From the NCBI GenBank assembly GCA_015057705.1, contig SVDU01000014.1, positions 62,001-126,000 of the forward strand: a DNA stretch of 64,000 bases. The letters are read 5' to 3'. The notes under the pieces are model-generated. The model was not told the DNA's origin. It saw nothing but the letters and a program-made list of their open reading frames with translations, and did not search any database. Numbering within the stretch: position 1 is the stretch's first letter; every line of letters starts with the position of its first letter. The translations under genes and the position numbers were made by a program. The DNA is from Paenibacillaceae bacterium. GTDB lineage: Bacteria > Bacillota > Clostridia > Lachnospirales > Lachnospiraceae. Below, one piece after another: positions 42,261 through 50,761 of the stretch.

Positions 42261-42964
42261 TATCATCTTATGTTGCCGTGGATTTAGAAACGACCGGTCT
42301 TGACCCAAAGCGGGATAAAATTATTGAAATCGGAGCAGTGCGGGTGACGGATGGAAAAGCAGAAGACACATTTGAATGCTTTGTAAATCCTTACCGCAAT
42401 CTGGAAGAGCGTGTGATTTCCCTGACTGGTATTACTGACAGTCAGCTGGAGCCTGCGCCAGGCATTGAATCCATAATTGGCCATTTCCTTGATTTCGCAG
42501 GTAAACTGCCTATTCTTGGACATCAAATCATCTTTGATTACAGTTTTTTAAAACGTGCAGCAGTAAACAAAGGATTATGTTTTGAACGGCAGGGAATTGA
42601 TACATTAAAGCTTGCAAGAAAATTTATGCCGGAAGACAGATCAAAAAGTCTCTCTGCAGCCTGTGGTTATTTCGGGATAGAAATAAAACAGAGCCATCGT
42701 GCCAGATTTGATGCCATTGCAGCTCATGAGCTGTATCAGACAATGAAAAAGGAGTTCGGTAAAAGGAATCCGGAAGTCTTTGACTCTGTCCCCTTGATTT
42801 ATAAGGTGAAAAAGGAACAACCGGCGTCAAACCGGCAAAAAGAACACTTGCAGGATTTATTAAAATATCATAAAATAGTTTTATCTGTGCAATTGGATCA
42901 TTTATCCAGAAATGAAATATCCAGAATTACGGATAAAATCATCGCACAATATGGAAGAATATAA
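42257..42964 (+). CDS. DEDDh 3'-5' exonuclease (DnaQ/PolC-epsilon type)
   Basis: 235 residues starting at a GTG overlapping the nth stop, with GAGGAGAGG upstream. Exonuclease motifs are VDLETTGLDP (Exo I, D and E), GHQIIFDYSFL (Exo II) and HRARFDAIAAHEL (Exo III with the DEDDh histidine). The C-terminal 70 residues are a small extra domain. Proteins of this type trim DNA 3' ends or degrade RNA; the stand-alone form is not part of a polymerase. Coupling to nth suggests a repair role. Confidence 0.9.
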   Translation: MISSYVAVDLETTGLDPKRDKIIEIGAVRVTDGKAEDTFECFVNPYRNLEERVISLTGITDSQLEPAPGIESIIGHFLDFAGKLPILGHQIIFDYSFLKRAAVNKGLCFERQGIDTLKLARKFMPEDRSKSLSAACGYFGIEIKQSHRARFDAIAAHELYQTMKKEFGKRNPEVFDSVPLIYKVKKEQPASNRQKEHLQDLLKYHKIVLSVQLDHLSRNEISRITDKIIAQYGRI

Positions 42965-42979
42965 GAGAGGTGATACAAA

Positions 42980-43093
42980 ATGATTAATTTTAACAATAAG
43001 AACAACAGGAAGTTTATGTCAGTGGTTTTAATCGCAGTTGTAGTTTTACTGATTATAGCAATGGTACTCCCCATGATGTTAAGTTTTATGTGA
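42980..43093 (+). CDS. 37-residue single-pass membrane protein
   Basis: A short frame with a strong ribosome site (AGAGGTGATACAAA before ATG at 42980). The first 13 residues are polar and basic (MINFNNKNNRKFM), and then one hydrophobic helix (VVLIAVVVLLIIAMVLPMML) runs almost to the end, predicting a positive-inside anchor. It ends 54 bases before the VanW gene. Small membrane proteins of this layout are common in Firmicutes and have no known function. I cannot assign a family. Confidence 0.65.
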   Translation: MINFNNKNNRKFMSVVLIAVVVLLIIAMVLPMMLSFM

Positions 43094-43146
43094 TAGTTTT
43101 TGTTGACAAAACGTCAGGCGGAAACAGTAGAGTAAGAGGATTGAAT

Positions 43147-44637
43147 ATGAAAAAGAAAACTTTGTCCATATGCCTGGCAGCCTCTATGCTGGCAGTGGGA
43201 ATCGGATTTTTCTCACCAGCATACGTTATGGCTGATACGCTTCCGGATGGTATCTATGTCGGAGATTATAATCTGGGCGGTTTGACAGAGGAAGAAGCCG
43301 GGCAGAAAGTTCAGGGCCTGGTTAATGAAATGGAAAATCAGAAAATCACACTGGTTGTGGACGGACAGCCGGTTGATACGACAGCTAAGGATCTGGGGTT
43401 TCATTGGAGCAACCCGGAAGCGGTTTCTCAGGCAGCATCCTCCTGGCAGGGGGGGAATTTATTAAAACGATATTTAAATAAAAAGGATATGGAACATAAT
43501 CCAGTCATCATTCCTTTGGAAACTTCTTTGGATGATGGCAGGTTAGCGTCATTTGTGGCCGAAAAATGTGCACCTGCAGTGGCAGAGCCAAAGAATGCCT
43601 CCATTGTCCGCCAGAACGGGGCATTTTCAGTCACACCTTCTGTGATTGGAAAAACAGTGGATGTGGAAGCCACAAAGCAGGCTCTTAATGCGGCGTTTGC
43701 AAATGGTTTAAAAGAGCCGGTAACTGTTAACGCAGTTGTTGCCGAAGTAAAGCCGGCGATTACAACCGAAGATTTATCTACCATACAGGATGTACTTGGA
43801 ACCTTTTCCACCAATTTCTCATCAAGCGGTGCTTCCAGGTCCAAAAACCTGCAGGTTGGTTCCGGAAAGATAAATGGCCATGTGTTAATGCCTGGAGAGA
43901 CCTTGTCCGGTTATGACTGTATGCACCCCTTTACGGTTGATAATGGTTATGCGACAGCTGCTGCATATGAGAACGGTCAGGTGGTTGACAGTGTGGGAGG
44001 CGGAGTATGCCAGATCGCCACTACCATTTATAATGCCGCACTCAGAGCAGAGTTAGAGATCAGTCAGAGACAGAATCACTCCATGGTGGTAAGTTATGTA
44101 AAGCCGTCGGAGGATGCTGCAATCGCAGGAACCTATAAAGACATTAAATTTACCAATAATTACGGCACACCTATTTATGTGGAAGGCTATACTTCAGGAA
44201 AGACTCTTACCTTCACCATATACGGAAAAGAGACCAGACCAGCCAACCGGACCTTTGACTTTGTTTCGGAAACGCTCAGTGTTACTGATCCGGGGGAGGC
44301 AAAAGAGGTTGTGGATCCTGCCATGCCGCCTGGATCCAGAAAGCAGGTTCAGTCCGCCCATAAAGGAATGAAATCAAGACTCTGGAAGATTGTGTATGTA
44401 GATGGTGCAGAACAGAGCAGGGAGATACTTCATACGGATACCTACAATCCCTCCAAGGCAATTATAAAGGTGGGTCCGGCGGCACCCGCAGTTGCAGAAC
44501 CATTGCCAGTTTATCCTTCTGAAGCTCCTGATATTATAACACAGCCAACTCAGGAAACAACCCAGCAACCGGATTCCCAGGCAGTACCTGAATGGGAAGA
44601 TGCTGTGGATAGTCCCCAGGCAGGACCGGGAGAATAA
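43147..44637 (+). CDS. VanW-family protein with peptidoglycan-binding domains
   Basis: 496 residues from the ATG at 43147, preceded by AAGAGGA. A signal peptide ends near residue 29 (PAYVMAD). Two PG_binding_4-like units follow (about 35-215; GLTEEEAGQKVQGLV marks the first). The VanW domain (about 235-390) has SGYDCMHPFTVDNGYATAAAY and GGGVCQIATTIYNAALRAEL. A C-terminal proline-rich tail is probably exposed. These secreted proteins bind or modify the wall; despite the name, resistance to vancomycin is not implied. Confidence 0.88.
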   Translation: MKKKTLSICLAASMLAVGIGFFSPAYVMADTLPDGIYVGDYNLGGLTEEEAGQKVQGLVNEMENQKITLVVDGQPVDTTAKDLGFHWSNPEAVSQAASSWQGGNLLKRYLNKKDMEHNPVIIPLETSLDDGRLASFVAEKCAPAVAEPKNASIVRQNGAFSVTPSVIGKTVDVEATKQALNAAFANGLKEPVTVNAVVAEVKPAITTEDLSTIQDVLGTFSTNFSSSGASRSKNLQVGSGKINGHVLMPGETLSGYDCMHPFTVDNGYATAAAYENGQVVDSVGGGVCQIATTIYNAALRAELEISQRQNHSMVVSYVKPSEDAAIAGTYKDIKFTNNYGTPIYVEGYTSGKTLTFTIYGKETRPANRTFDFVSETLSVTDPGEAKEVVDPAMPPGSRKQVQSAHKGMKSRLWKIVYVDGAEQSREILHTDTYNPSKAIIKVGPAAPAVAEPLPVYPSEAPDIITQPTQETTQQPDSQAVPEWEDAVDSPQAGPGE

Positions 44638-44646
44638 AAACAGAAC

Positions 44647-45222
44647 ATGAGACGGATTGAAAGAGAAAATACAGGAACCATAAGGCCGGGGCAGGATCTT
44701 GTGGCTGCAGGATATGCAGGATTAGCCGGAACGTTAAAAATAGTAAGTGAAAGAGAGGGAGAACTGCATCAGTGGTTCTCCTCGCAATATATTGACCAGG
44801 TTTTAACCGGAGATTATTTATTCCCGGTAAATGATCCGGAGTTTTTTAAGAATCTGGGGGCTACGGAATGGGAGCCGGTTCTTGAGGGAGGAATACTAAA
44901 AGCTCTCTGGGATTTATCTGGCGCCTATATGACGGGAATTCGTTTTGACCTTCATAAAATTCCAGTAAGGCAGGAAACCATTGAGATCTGTGAGCGGTAC
45001 GACTTAAACCCATACCGTCTTTATTCAGAGGGCTGCTTTGTGTTGGCGGCGGATAACGGAGGAGACCTGGTATCTGTCTTAAAGGAGCATGGAATGAAAG
45101 CGGCAGTCATTGGGAAAGTAACAGACGGAATCAAACGGATTATTGTCCATGAAGACGGAAACGGCTATCTTGACCGCCCTTCAGAGGACGAACTATATAA
45201 GGTGTTATCCCAAAACAGGTAA
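44647..45222 (+). CDS. AIR-synthase-like C-terminal domain protein
   Basis: 191 residues. The sequence LEGGILKALWDLSGAYMTGIRFDLHKIPVRQETIEICERYDLNPYRLYSEGCFVLA (about 79-134) is the pattern of the PurM/HypE C-terminal domain: a GGI-AL start, then a cysteine and an SEG loop. The N-terminal ATP-binding half of PurM/ThiL/HypE proteins is absent. The reaction is unknown. It sits ten bases after the VanW gene and 14 before an Lrp-type regulator. The ribosome site is weak. Confidence 0.72.
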   Translation: MRRIERENTGTIRPGQDLVAAGYAGLAGTLKIVSEREGELHQWFSSQYIDQVLTGDYLFPVNDPEFFKNLGATEWEPVLEGGILKALWDLSGAYMTGIRFDLHKIPVRQETIEICERYDLNPYRLYSEGCFVLAADNGGDLVSVLKEHGMKAAVIGKVTDGIKRIIVHEDGNGYLDRPSEDELYKVLSQNR

Positions 45223-45236
45223 ATCGGAGGTAGGAT

Positions 45237-45719
45237 ATGAGAGAAAAGATATTGGCAATTATTGAAAAAAACAGCAGAATTGATTTAAAGGATCTGGCGG
45301 TTCTACTTGGAGAAAGTGAGGCAGCCATTGCAAACGAGATTGCCGAAATGGAAAAGGAACATATCATCTGCGGATATCACACCCTGATTAACTGGGATAA
45401 TACCAGCGATGAAAAGGTGGTTGCTTTAATTGAGGTTAAGGTAACTCCCCAGAGAGGTATGGGTTTTGACAAGATCGCAGAACGTATTTACCAGTACAGT
45501 GAGGTAAATGCAGTTTATTTAATGTCAGGAGCCTTTGATTTTACCGTATTTATCGAAGGAAAGACCATGAGAGCAGTTGCCCAGTTCGTATCTGAGAAAC
45601 TCTCCCCCATGGAATCCGTGCTCAGCACAGCCACCCATTTTGTTCTGAAAAAATATAAAGATCACGGGACGGTTCTGGCGGAAGAGACACAAGATGAAAG
45701 GATGTTGATTACGCCGTGA
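45237..45719 (+). CDS. Lrp/AsnC-family regulator
   Basis: 160 residues. An N-terminal winged helix (about 1-55; IDLKDLAVLLGESEAAIANEIAEME) is followed by the RAM ligand-binding domain (about 65-145; VVALIEVKVTP and YLMSGAFDFTVFIEGKTM). The DNA-binding helix is less typical than in classic Lrp. It overlaps the start of the aminotransferase gene by four bases, so it probably controls that gene in response to an amino acid. GGAGG lies before the ATG. Confidence 0.9.
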   Translation: MREKILAIIEKNSRIDLKDLAVLLGESEAAIANEIAEMEKEHIICGYHTLINWDNTSDEKVVALIEVKVTPQRGMGFDKIAERIYQYSEVNAVYLMSGAFDFTVFIEGKTMRAVAQFVSEKLSPMESVLSTATHFVLKKYKDHGTVLAEETQDERMLITP

Positions 45720-46885
45720 GAAACCCATTATCAGACCGTATAACAGAGATTCCCTCTTCGGGAATCCGTAAATTTTTTGACATCGTAAGTGAGATGAAGG
45801 ATGCCATTTCTCTGGGTGTAGGCGAGCCTGATTTTGACACGCCATGGCATATCAGGGAAGAGGGTATTTATTCACTGGAAAAGGGACGGACATTTTACAC
45901 CTCCAACGCTGGTTTAAAAGAGCTTAAGACGGAGATCTGCAGCTATTTAAGCCGCCGCTTTGAAGTTACATATGATCCTGATCATGAGGTGATGGTAACG
46001 GTTGGCGGCAGCGAAGCCATTGATATTGCACTCCGTGCCATGTTAAATCCAGGCGATGAGGTGCTGGTTCCCCAGCCCAGCTATGTTTCCTATGTACCTT
46101 GTACCATTCTGGCCAATGGAGTTCCGGTGATCATTGATCTGGAAGCAAAGGATCAGTTTAAGCTGACAAAAGAAAAGCTTCTGGAGAAGATCACTCCGAA
46201 GACAAAGGTTCTCATTCTACCGTTTCCAAACAACCCTACAGGGGCTGTCATGGATGCCAGAGAGCTGAAGGAAATCGCAGACATTGTAATTGAGAAAGAT
46301 TTATTCGTTATCTCAGATGAGATCTATGCAGAGCTTACTTATGGCGGGGATCACTCCACCATAGCAGCTTTTCCTGGTATGAAAGACAGAACGGTTTTAA
46401 TTAATGGATTTTCCAAATCTTACGCCATGACCGGCTGGAGGCTTGGCTATGCCGCTGCTCCCAGAATGATTTTAGAACAGATGTTAAAGATCCACCAGTT
46501 TGCTATTATGTGTGCACCTACCACCAGTCAGTATGCAGCAGTTGCTGCGCTGCGGGACGGCGATAAGGATGTGGCTGTTATGCGGGAATCCTATGATCAA
46601 AGAAGGCGTTATTTAATGCATGCGTTTCAGGAGATGGGGCTTGAATGCTTTGAGCCCAACGGTGCTTTCTATACATTTCCATGCATCAAACGGTTTGGAA
46701 TGACTTCGGATGAATTTGCCACCCGGCTTCTGATGGAAGAAAAGGTAGCGGTTGTTCCCGGAACTGCATTTGGAGATTGCGGAGAAGGGTATCTTCGTAT
46801 TTCTTATGCGTATTCCTTGAAGAACCTAAAAGAAGCTTTAAGCCGTATGGAACGATTTATTAAAAGACTGGATGGAAAGGCGTAA
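45716..46885 (+). CDS. Pyridoxal-phosphate aminotransferase, class I/II (PatA-like)
   Basis: 389 residues from a GTG that overlaps the Lrp stop. The fold-type I features are GVGEPDFDTPWHI at the N-terminus, PFPNNPTGAV, SDEIYAEL and the PLP lysine in NGFSKSYAMTGWRLGY. The subgroup resembles aspartate/aromatic aminotransferases of Bacillus PatA type. The amino donor and acceptor are not predictable. The coupling to Lrp suggests regulation by the amino acid concerned. Confidence 0.9.
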   Translation: MRNPLSDRITEIPSSGIRKFFDIVSEMKDAISLGVGEPDFDTPWHIREEGIYSLEKGRTFYTSNAGLKELKTEICSYLSRRFEVTYDPDHEVMVTVGGSEAIDIALRAMLNPGDEVLVPQPSYVSYVPCTILANGVPVIIDLEAKDQFKLTKEKLLEKITPKTKVLILPFPNNPTGAVMDARELKEIADIVIEKDLFVISDEIYAELTYGGDHSTIAAFPGMKDRTVLINGFSKSYAMTGWRLGYAAAPRMILEQMLKIHQFAIMCAPTTSQYAAVAALRDGDKDVAVMRESYDQRRRYLMHAFQEMGLECFEPNGAFYTFPCIKRFGMTSDEFATRLLMEEKVAVVPGTAFGDCGEGYLRISYAYSLKNLKEALSRMERFIKRLDGKA

Positions 46886-46890
46886 TCACT

Positions 46891-47385
46891 ATGAATATTG
46901 TACTATTGGAACCGGAGATGCCGGCGAATACAGGGAATATCGGAAGAACCTGTGTGGCCACGGATACCAGGCTTCATCTAATTCAGCCTTTGGGTTTTAA
47001 GCTGAATGATAAACTGATAAAAAGGGCAGGGCTTGATTACTGGGATAAGTTAGATGTTACCGTGTACAGTGATTATCAGGATTTTTTAGACCGGAATCCG
47101 GGAGCAAAAATCTATATGGCCACTACGAAGGGACATCATGTTTACTCTGATGTAAAATACGAGCCAGATTGCTTTCTCATGTTTGGGAAGGAAAGTGCCG
47201 GAATACCAGAAGAGATTCTTGTGGATAATGAGGATCGCTGTGTAAGAATTCCCATGTGGGGCGATATCCGTTCCCTGAATTTATCCAATTCCGTTTCTAT
47301 TGTTCTTTATGAAGCTTTGAGGCAGAATGGATTTGACCGTATGACCATGGAAGGGGAGTTGCATCATCTCCATTGGAAAGAATAA
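46891..47385 (+). CDS. trmL: tRNA (cytidine/uridine-34 2'-O)-methyltransferase TrmL
   Basis: 164 residues, one SPOUT domain. It begins NIVLLEPEMPANTGNIGRTC and contains FGKESAGIPEEIL and the knot-forming RIPMWGDIRSLNLSNSVSIVLYEALRQ (about 124-150). It methylates the wobble ribose of leucine tRNAs with SAM. It starts five bases after the aminotransferase and is followed by a terminator that closes the run beginning near 38241. Confidence 0.95.
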   Translation: MNIVLLEPEMPANTGNIGRTCVATDTRLHLIQPLGFKLNDKLIKRAGLDYWDKLDVTVYSDYQDFLDRNPGAKIYMATTKGHHVYSDVKYEPDCFLMFGKESAGIPEEILVDNEDRCVRIPMWGDIRSLNLSNSVSIVLYEALRQNGFDRMTMEGELHHLHWKE

Positions 47386-47423
47386 AAAAATGCCTTGACC
47401 GGTAAATGGTTAAGGCGTTTTTT
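47385..47423 (+). terminator. Terminator after trmL
   Basis: AAAAAATGCCTTGACC and GGTTAAGGCGTTTTTT (47408-47423) form a 16-base stem with two wobble pairs and a 7-base loop, ending in T6. Confidence 0.85.
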
Positions 47424-47517
47424 AATGCCTCCGTCTGGTGTTGTCCCAGCCTGTGCCCGGCAGCAAAGTGAAAGTGCATTAAAAATAGGTGTAAGTTAGC
47501 AGCGACAAACTGAATGG

Positions 47518-47546
47518 TTGACAATTATGGCCTGATATGGTAAACT
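47518..47546 (+). promoter_or_regulatory. Promoter of the siderophore ABC operon
   Basis: A consensus TTGACA (47518-47523), 17 bases, then TAAACT (47541-47546). The transcription start would be near 47553, just before the inverted repeat at 47556. Confidence 0.7.
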
Positions 47547-47555
47547 GCGGATTGA

Positions 47556-47571
47556 GTTAGTCGTTACTAAC
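47556..47571. promoter_or_regulatory. Operator-like inverted repeat GTTAGT-CGTT-ACTAAC
   Basis: Six-base arms flank CGTT immediately downstream of the predicted transcription start, which is a repressor position. The same core forms the palindrome at 26991-27010 in front of the VOC gene. It does not resemble a canonical Fur box (GATAATGATAATCATTATC), so another regulator is likely. Confidence 0.65.
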
Positions 47572-47634
47572 AAAAAACGGGACTGGCAACTATATTTAGA
47601 TATTTGCCGGTTAAAACATAATCAGGAGGTTATT

Positions 47635-48672
47635 ATGAGAAAATCTATTTTACCCAAGTTAACTGTCGTTGCGGCAGTATTAGCCCTGGCGCTGACGGGC
47701 TGTTCAGGCAAAAGCAGTAACACGGCAGCTACCGTAGCAAGTACGCAGTCAAGTGAATCGGCGGAAACTACAACAGAGAAGGCTTCAACCGTTGAAGTCA
47801 CAGATATTCATGGAACGGTTACTGTTCCTGTAAATCCAAAGAACGTAGTGGCATTGGACAACAGAACGTTTGAGACTTTGTCTGATTGGGGAATTAAGTT
47901 AGCGGCGGTTCCCAAGGGAGTTATGCCTGCAGACTCACCATATGTAGCAGACAGTGAGGTTCAGGACATTGGAGATCATAAAGAACCAAATCTTGAAATG
48001 ATTGCAGCTGCAGATCCGGAGCTTGTTATTGTAGGCCAGAGATTTTCCAGTTATTATGAAGATATAAAGAAGCTGGTACCAAATGCTGCAGTAATTGATC
48101 TTAGTTTTGAAGTTTCAAAAGAAGCTGGTAAGTCCGGCGAAAGTTTTGTAAATGGACTGAAGGATTCCACAATCACATTGGGTAAAATCTTCGATAAGAA
48201 TGAAGAAGCAGAGAAGCTGACTGCTGATTTTGACAAAGCAATTGAGAAGGCAAAGTCAGCATACAATGGGACCGACAAAATTATGAGTGTTGTAGTTTCT
48301 GGCGGAGAGATTGGTTTTTCAGCCCCTCTTTCAGGACGTGTATGGGGACCTATGTATGAAGTGTTTGGCTGGAAGTCTGCATTAGAAGTTGACGGTGCCT
48401 CTTCTGATCATAAGGGTGATGATATTTCTGTTGAAGCAATTGCACAAAGCAATCCCGACTGGATTTTTGTAATGGACCGTGACGCTGCAATTTCTTCTGA
48501 AAAGGATGCAGTTCCCGCAAAGGATGTAATAGATAATTCTCCGGCCCTTCAAAACACTACCGCTATTTCAAAAGGACATGTCGTGTACGCACCAAACGAT
48601 ACATACACCAACGAATCCATACAAACTTATTTGGAGTTATTTGATAACCTTGCAAGCGCTTTGACCAAGTAG
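47635..48672 (+). CDS. Ferric-siderophore ABC transporter binding lipoprotein
   Basis: 345 residues. A lipoprotein signal ends at C23 (ALTGCSGK), followed by a Ser/Thr-rich linker. The type-3 periplasmic-binding-fold domain has TDIHGTVTVPVNPKNVVALDNRTFETLSDWG and DPELVIVGQRFSSYYEDIKKL. It resembles YclQ/FatB/CeuE proteins that bind catecholate or petrobactin-type chelates. AGGAGG precedes the ATG. Three transporter genes follow. Confidence 0.92.
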   Translation: MRKSILPKLTVVAAVLALALTGCSGKSSNTAATVASTQSSESAETTTEKASTVEVTDIHGTVTVPVNPKNVVALDNRTFETLSDWGIKLAAVPKGVMPADSPYVADSEVQDIGDHKEPNLEMIAAADPELVIVGQRFSSYYEDIKKLVPNAAVIDLSFEVSKEAGKSGESFVNGLKDSTITLGKIFDKNEEAEKLTADFDKAIEKAKSAYNGTDKIMSVVVSGGEIGFSAPLSGRVWGPMYEVFGWKSALEVDGASSDHKGDDISVEAIAQSNPDWIFVMDRDAAISSEKDAVPAKDVIDNSPALQNTTAISKGHVVYAPNDTYTNESIQTYLELFDNLASALTK

Positions 48673-48680
48673 GAAAAAGG

Positions 48681-49703
48681 ATGTATAACAGAATGCATAA
48701 AGATCGAATAAGAAAAATCACAGGGGCTGAGAATTCTCAGCCCCAGAATTATTATAATAAAATATGGACAAAACCTTTTATACTAACAGTAATCTGTGTT
48801 TTTATTCTGGGAATCATATCACTCTTTACTGGGGTATATGATATTAAGGGACAAGAAGACGGACTGCAAATGTTCTTTATCACACGAGTCCCAAGAACCG
48901 CTGCTCTCATGCTTACAGGTGCGGCAATGTCCATGTCAGGGCTGGTCACACAGCTGATCACTCAGAACCGTATGGTGGAACCTACCACAACGGGGACAAT
49001 TGAATGGGCAGGCCTGGGACTTGTTTTTGTTTATCTGGCAATTCCCGCACCGACTCTGGTGCAAAGAATGGCCGGTGCCATCATTTTTTCATTTATAGGT
49101 ACTATGATTTTCTTTTTCTTCTTAAGAAAGGTCAAACTTCGCTCGTCCTTGATCGTTCCTATCATAGGAATGATGCTGGGGGCAGTCGTATCTTCAATTT
49201 CCACTTTTATCGGGCTCCTTTTTCAAATGACGCAAAGCATTGAAACCTGGTTCGTCGGTTCTTTTGCTCCGGTTCAAATTGGACGTTATGAGTATTTATG
49301 GCTGATTGTAATTATTAATATCGTTATTTTTATCTATGCGGACCGGTTGACATTAGCTGGATTAGGAGAAGATGTGGCGACCAGCCTTGGTGTAAATTAT
49401 AATAAGATTGTTATTCTGGGAACTGGTCTTATTTCGGCAGCCGTTGGTATTGTTGCAGCTGTTATTGGAAACCTGCCGTTTTTAGGCTTAATTGTACCCA
49501 ATATTGTTTCCATGTACCGGGGCGACGATCTTAAGAGCAATTTACCCTGGGTATGCGTATTGGGAATGGGAACAATCACGTTGTGCGATATTATTTCCCG
49601 TACAATTATAATGCCTTTTGAAGTCCCTGTCTCTTTAATACTTGGAACTGTGGGTGCGGTTATATTTATCGTGATCTTAATGAAACAAAGGAAGCTAAGA
49701 TGA
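48681..49703 (+). CDS. Ferric-siderophore ABC permease (FecCD family), first
   Basis: 340 residues with eight to ten membrane helices. The family segments are RVPRTAALMLTGAAMSMSGLVTQLITQNRMVEP (about 70-102), GEDVATSLGVNYNK and a FLGLIVPNIVSMYRG coupling loop. It resembles YclN/FatD. It begins nine bases after the binding-protein gene and overlaps the next permease by four bases. It forms half of the membrane channel for iron-chelate uptake. Confidence 0.92.
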   Translation: MYNRMHKDRIRKITGAENSQPQNYYNKIWTKPFILTVICVFILGIISLFTGVYDIKGQEDGLQMFFITRVPRTAALMLTGAAMSMSGLVTQLITQNRMVEPTTTGTIEWAGLGLVFVYLAIPAPTLVQRMAGAIIFSFIGTMIFFFFLRKVKLRSSLIVPIIGMMLGAVVSSISTFIGLLFQMTQSIETWFVGSFAPVQIGRYEYLWLIVIINIVIFIYADRLTLAGLGEDVATSLGVNYNKIVILGTGLISAAVGIVAAVIGNLPFLGLIVPNIVSMYRGDDLKSNLPWVCVLGMGTITLCDIISRTIIMPFEVPVSLILGTVGAVIFIVILMKQRKLR

Positions 49704-50761
49704 GTGAAATTATATATAGTAATAAAAAAAACGGATTCAATAACGAGCTAGATGATAAGAACAGATCAGCCAGAGCTTTTCGTACCAGGAAAGAGGAAAT
49801 ACGTTATTGGTTTTTGCTGATAACATTGTTTGCTTTAGGTGCTCTTGCCACCTATGGACTTTTGGTTTATAACAATCCGGTTCCCATCGGCTCTCCTTCG
49901 TTTATTCCGGTTGTAAAACGGAGGCTGACAGCAATTATTGCAATGATTATTTCAGCTGTTTGTCAGAGCCTGGCAACCGTTGCGTTCCAGACGAGTACAA
50001 ATAACAGGATTATCACTCCTTCCCTTTTGGGATTTGAGGCACTTTACTCAACCATACATACTAGTGCCATGTTCTTTTTTGGCGCTGGTGCCTTTATAAA
50101 GTTCAGCGGCGTTGGACCTTTTCTGTTACAGATCAGTGTAATGGTTATGATGTGCTTAATCCTTTATGGCTGGCTGCTTTCCGGAAAGTACGGAAATCTG
50201 CAGCTTATGCTTTTGGTAGGGATCATTATTGGAACCGGGCTGAAGTCGGTATCCTCTTTTATGAGAAGACTGCTGGCGCCGTCTGAGTTTGATGTTTTGC
50301 AGGCAAGATTATTCGGATCTGTTAATAATGCAGATGCGGGGTATTTTCCCATAGCCATACCAATCGTAATCATTGCTGCAGTGCTGATTCTTGCCTACTC
50401 AAAGAAATTAAATGTATTGTCTCTTGGAAAGAGTGCCAGCACTTCGTTGGGGGTAAATCATAAGTTTGGAGTCATTTATACTCTTATATTAGTTTCTGTT
50501 CTGATGTCTGTTTCGACCTCTCTGGTTGGACCCCTCACCTTCTTCGGATTTTTAGTTGCTACCATGAGTTATCAGGCAGCGCCCACCTATGATCACAGAT
50601 ATATTTTTCCCATGGCACTTGCCATAGGTTTTTTGGTTTTAACTGGCTCATACTTTTTTATGTATCATATATTCAGGGCTCAGGGTGTTGTTTCTATCAT
50701 CATTGAACTGTTTGGGGGAATCACATTTTTAGTTGTAATGCTAAGAAAGGGAACTTTATGA
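49700..50761 (+). CDS. Ferric-siderophore ABC permease (FecCD family), second
   Basis: 353 residues with an extended charged N-terminus of about 35 residues. Membrane helices then follow: RRLTAIIAMIISAVCQSLATVAFQTSTNNRIITPSLLG is the FecCD entry segment and GKSASTSLGVNHK and GPLTFFGFLVATMSY the later ones. It resembles YclO/FatC. It overlaps both neighbours (ATGA junctions), which indicates balanced translation with its partner permease and ATPase. Confidence 0.92.
   Translation: MSEIIYSNKKNGFNNELDDKNRSARAFRTRKEEIRYWFLLITLFALGALATYGLLVYNNPVPIGSPSFIPVVKRRLTAIIAMIISAVCQSLATVAFQTSTNNRIITPSLLGFEALYSTIHTSAMFFFGAGAFIKFSGVGPFLLQISVMVMMCLILYGWLLSGKYGNLQLMLLVGIIIGTGLKSVSSFMRRLLAPSEFDVLQARLFGSVNNADAGYFPIAIPIVIIAAVLILAYSKKLNVLSLGKSASTSLGVNHKFGVIYTLILVSVLMSVSTSLVGPLTFFGFLVATMSYQAAPTYDHRYIFPMALAIGFLVLTGSYFFMYHIFRAQGVVSIIIELFGGITFLVVMLRKGTL

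Noticed and set aside
43147..44637. VanW gene as evidence of a vancomycin-resistance cluster
   Set aside because: No vanHAX or vanS/R genes are nearby; VanW-domain proteins are common wall proteins in Clostridia.
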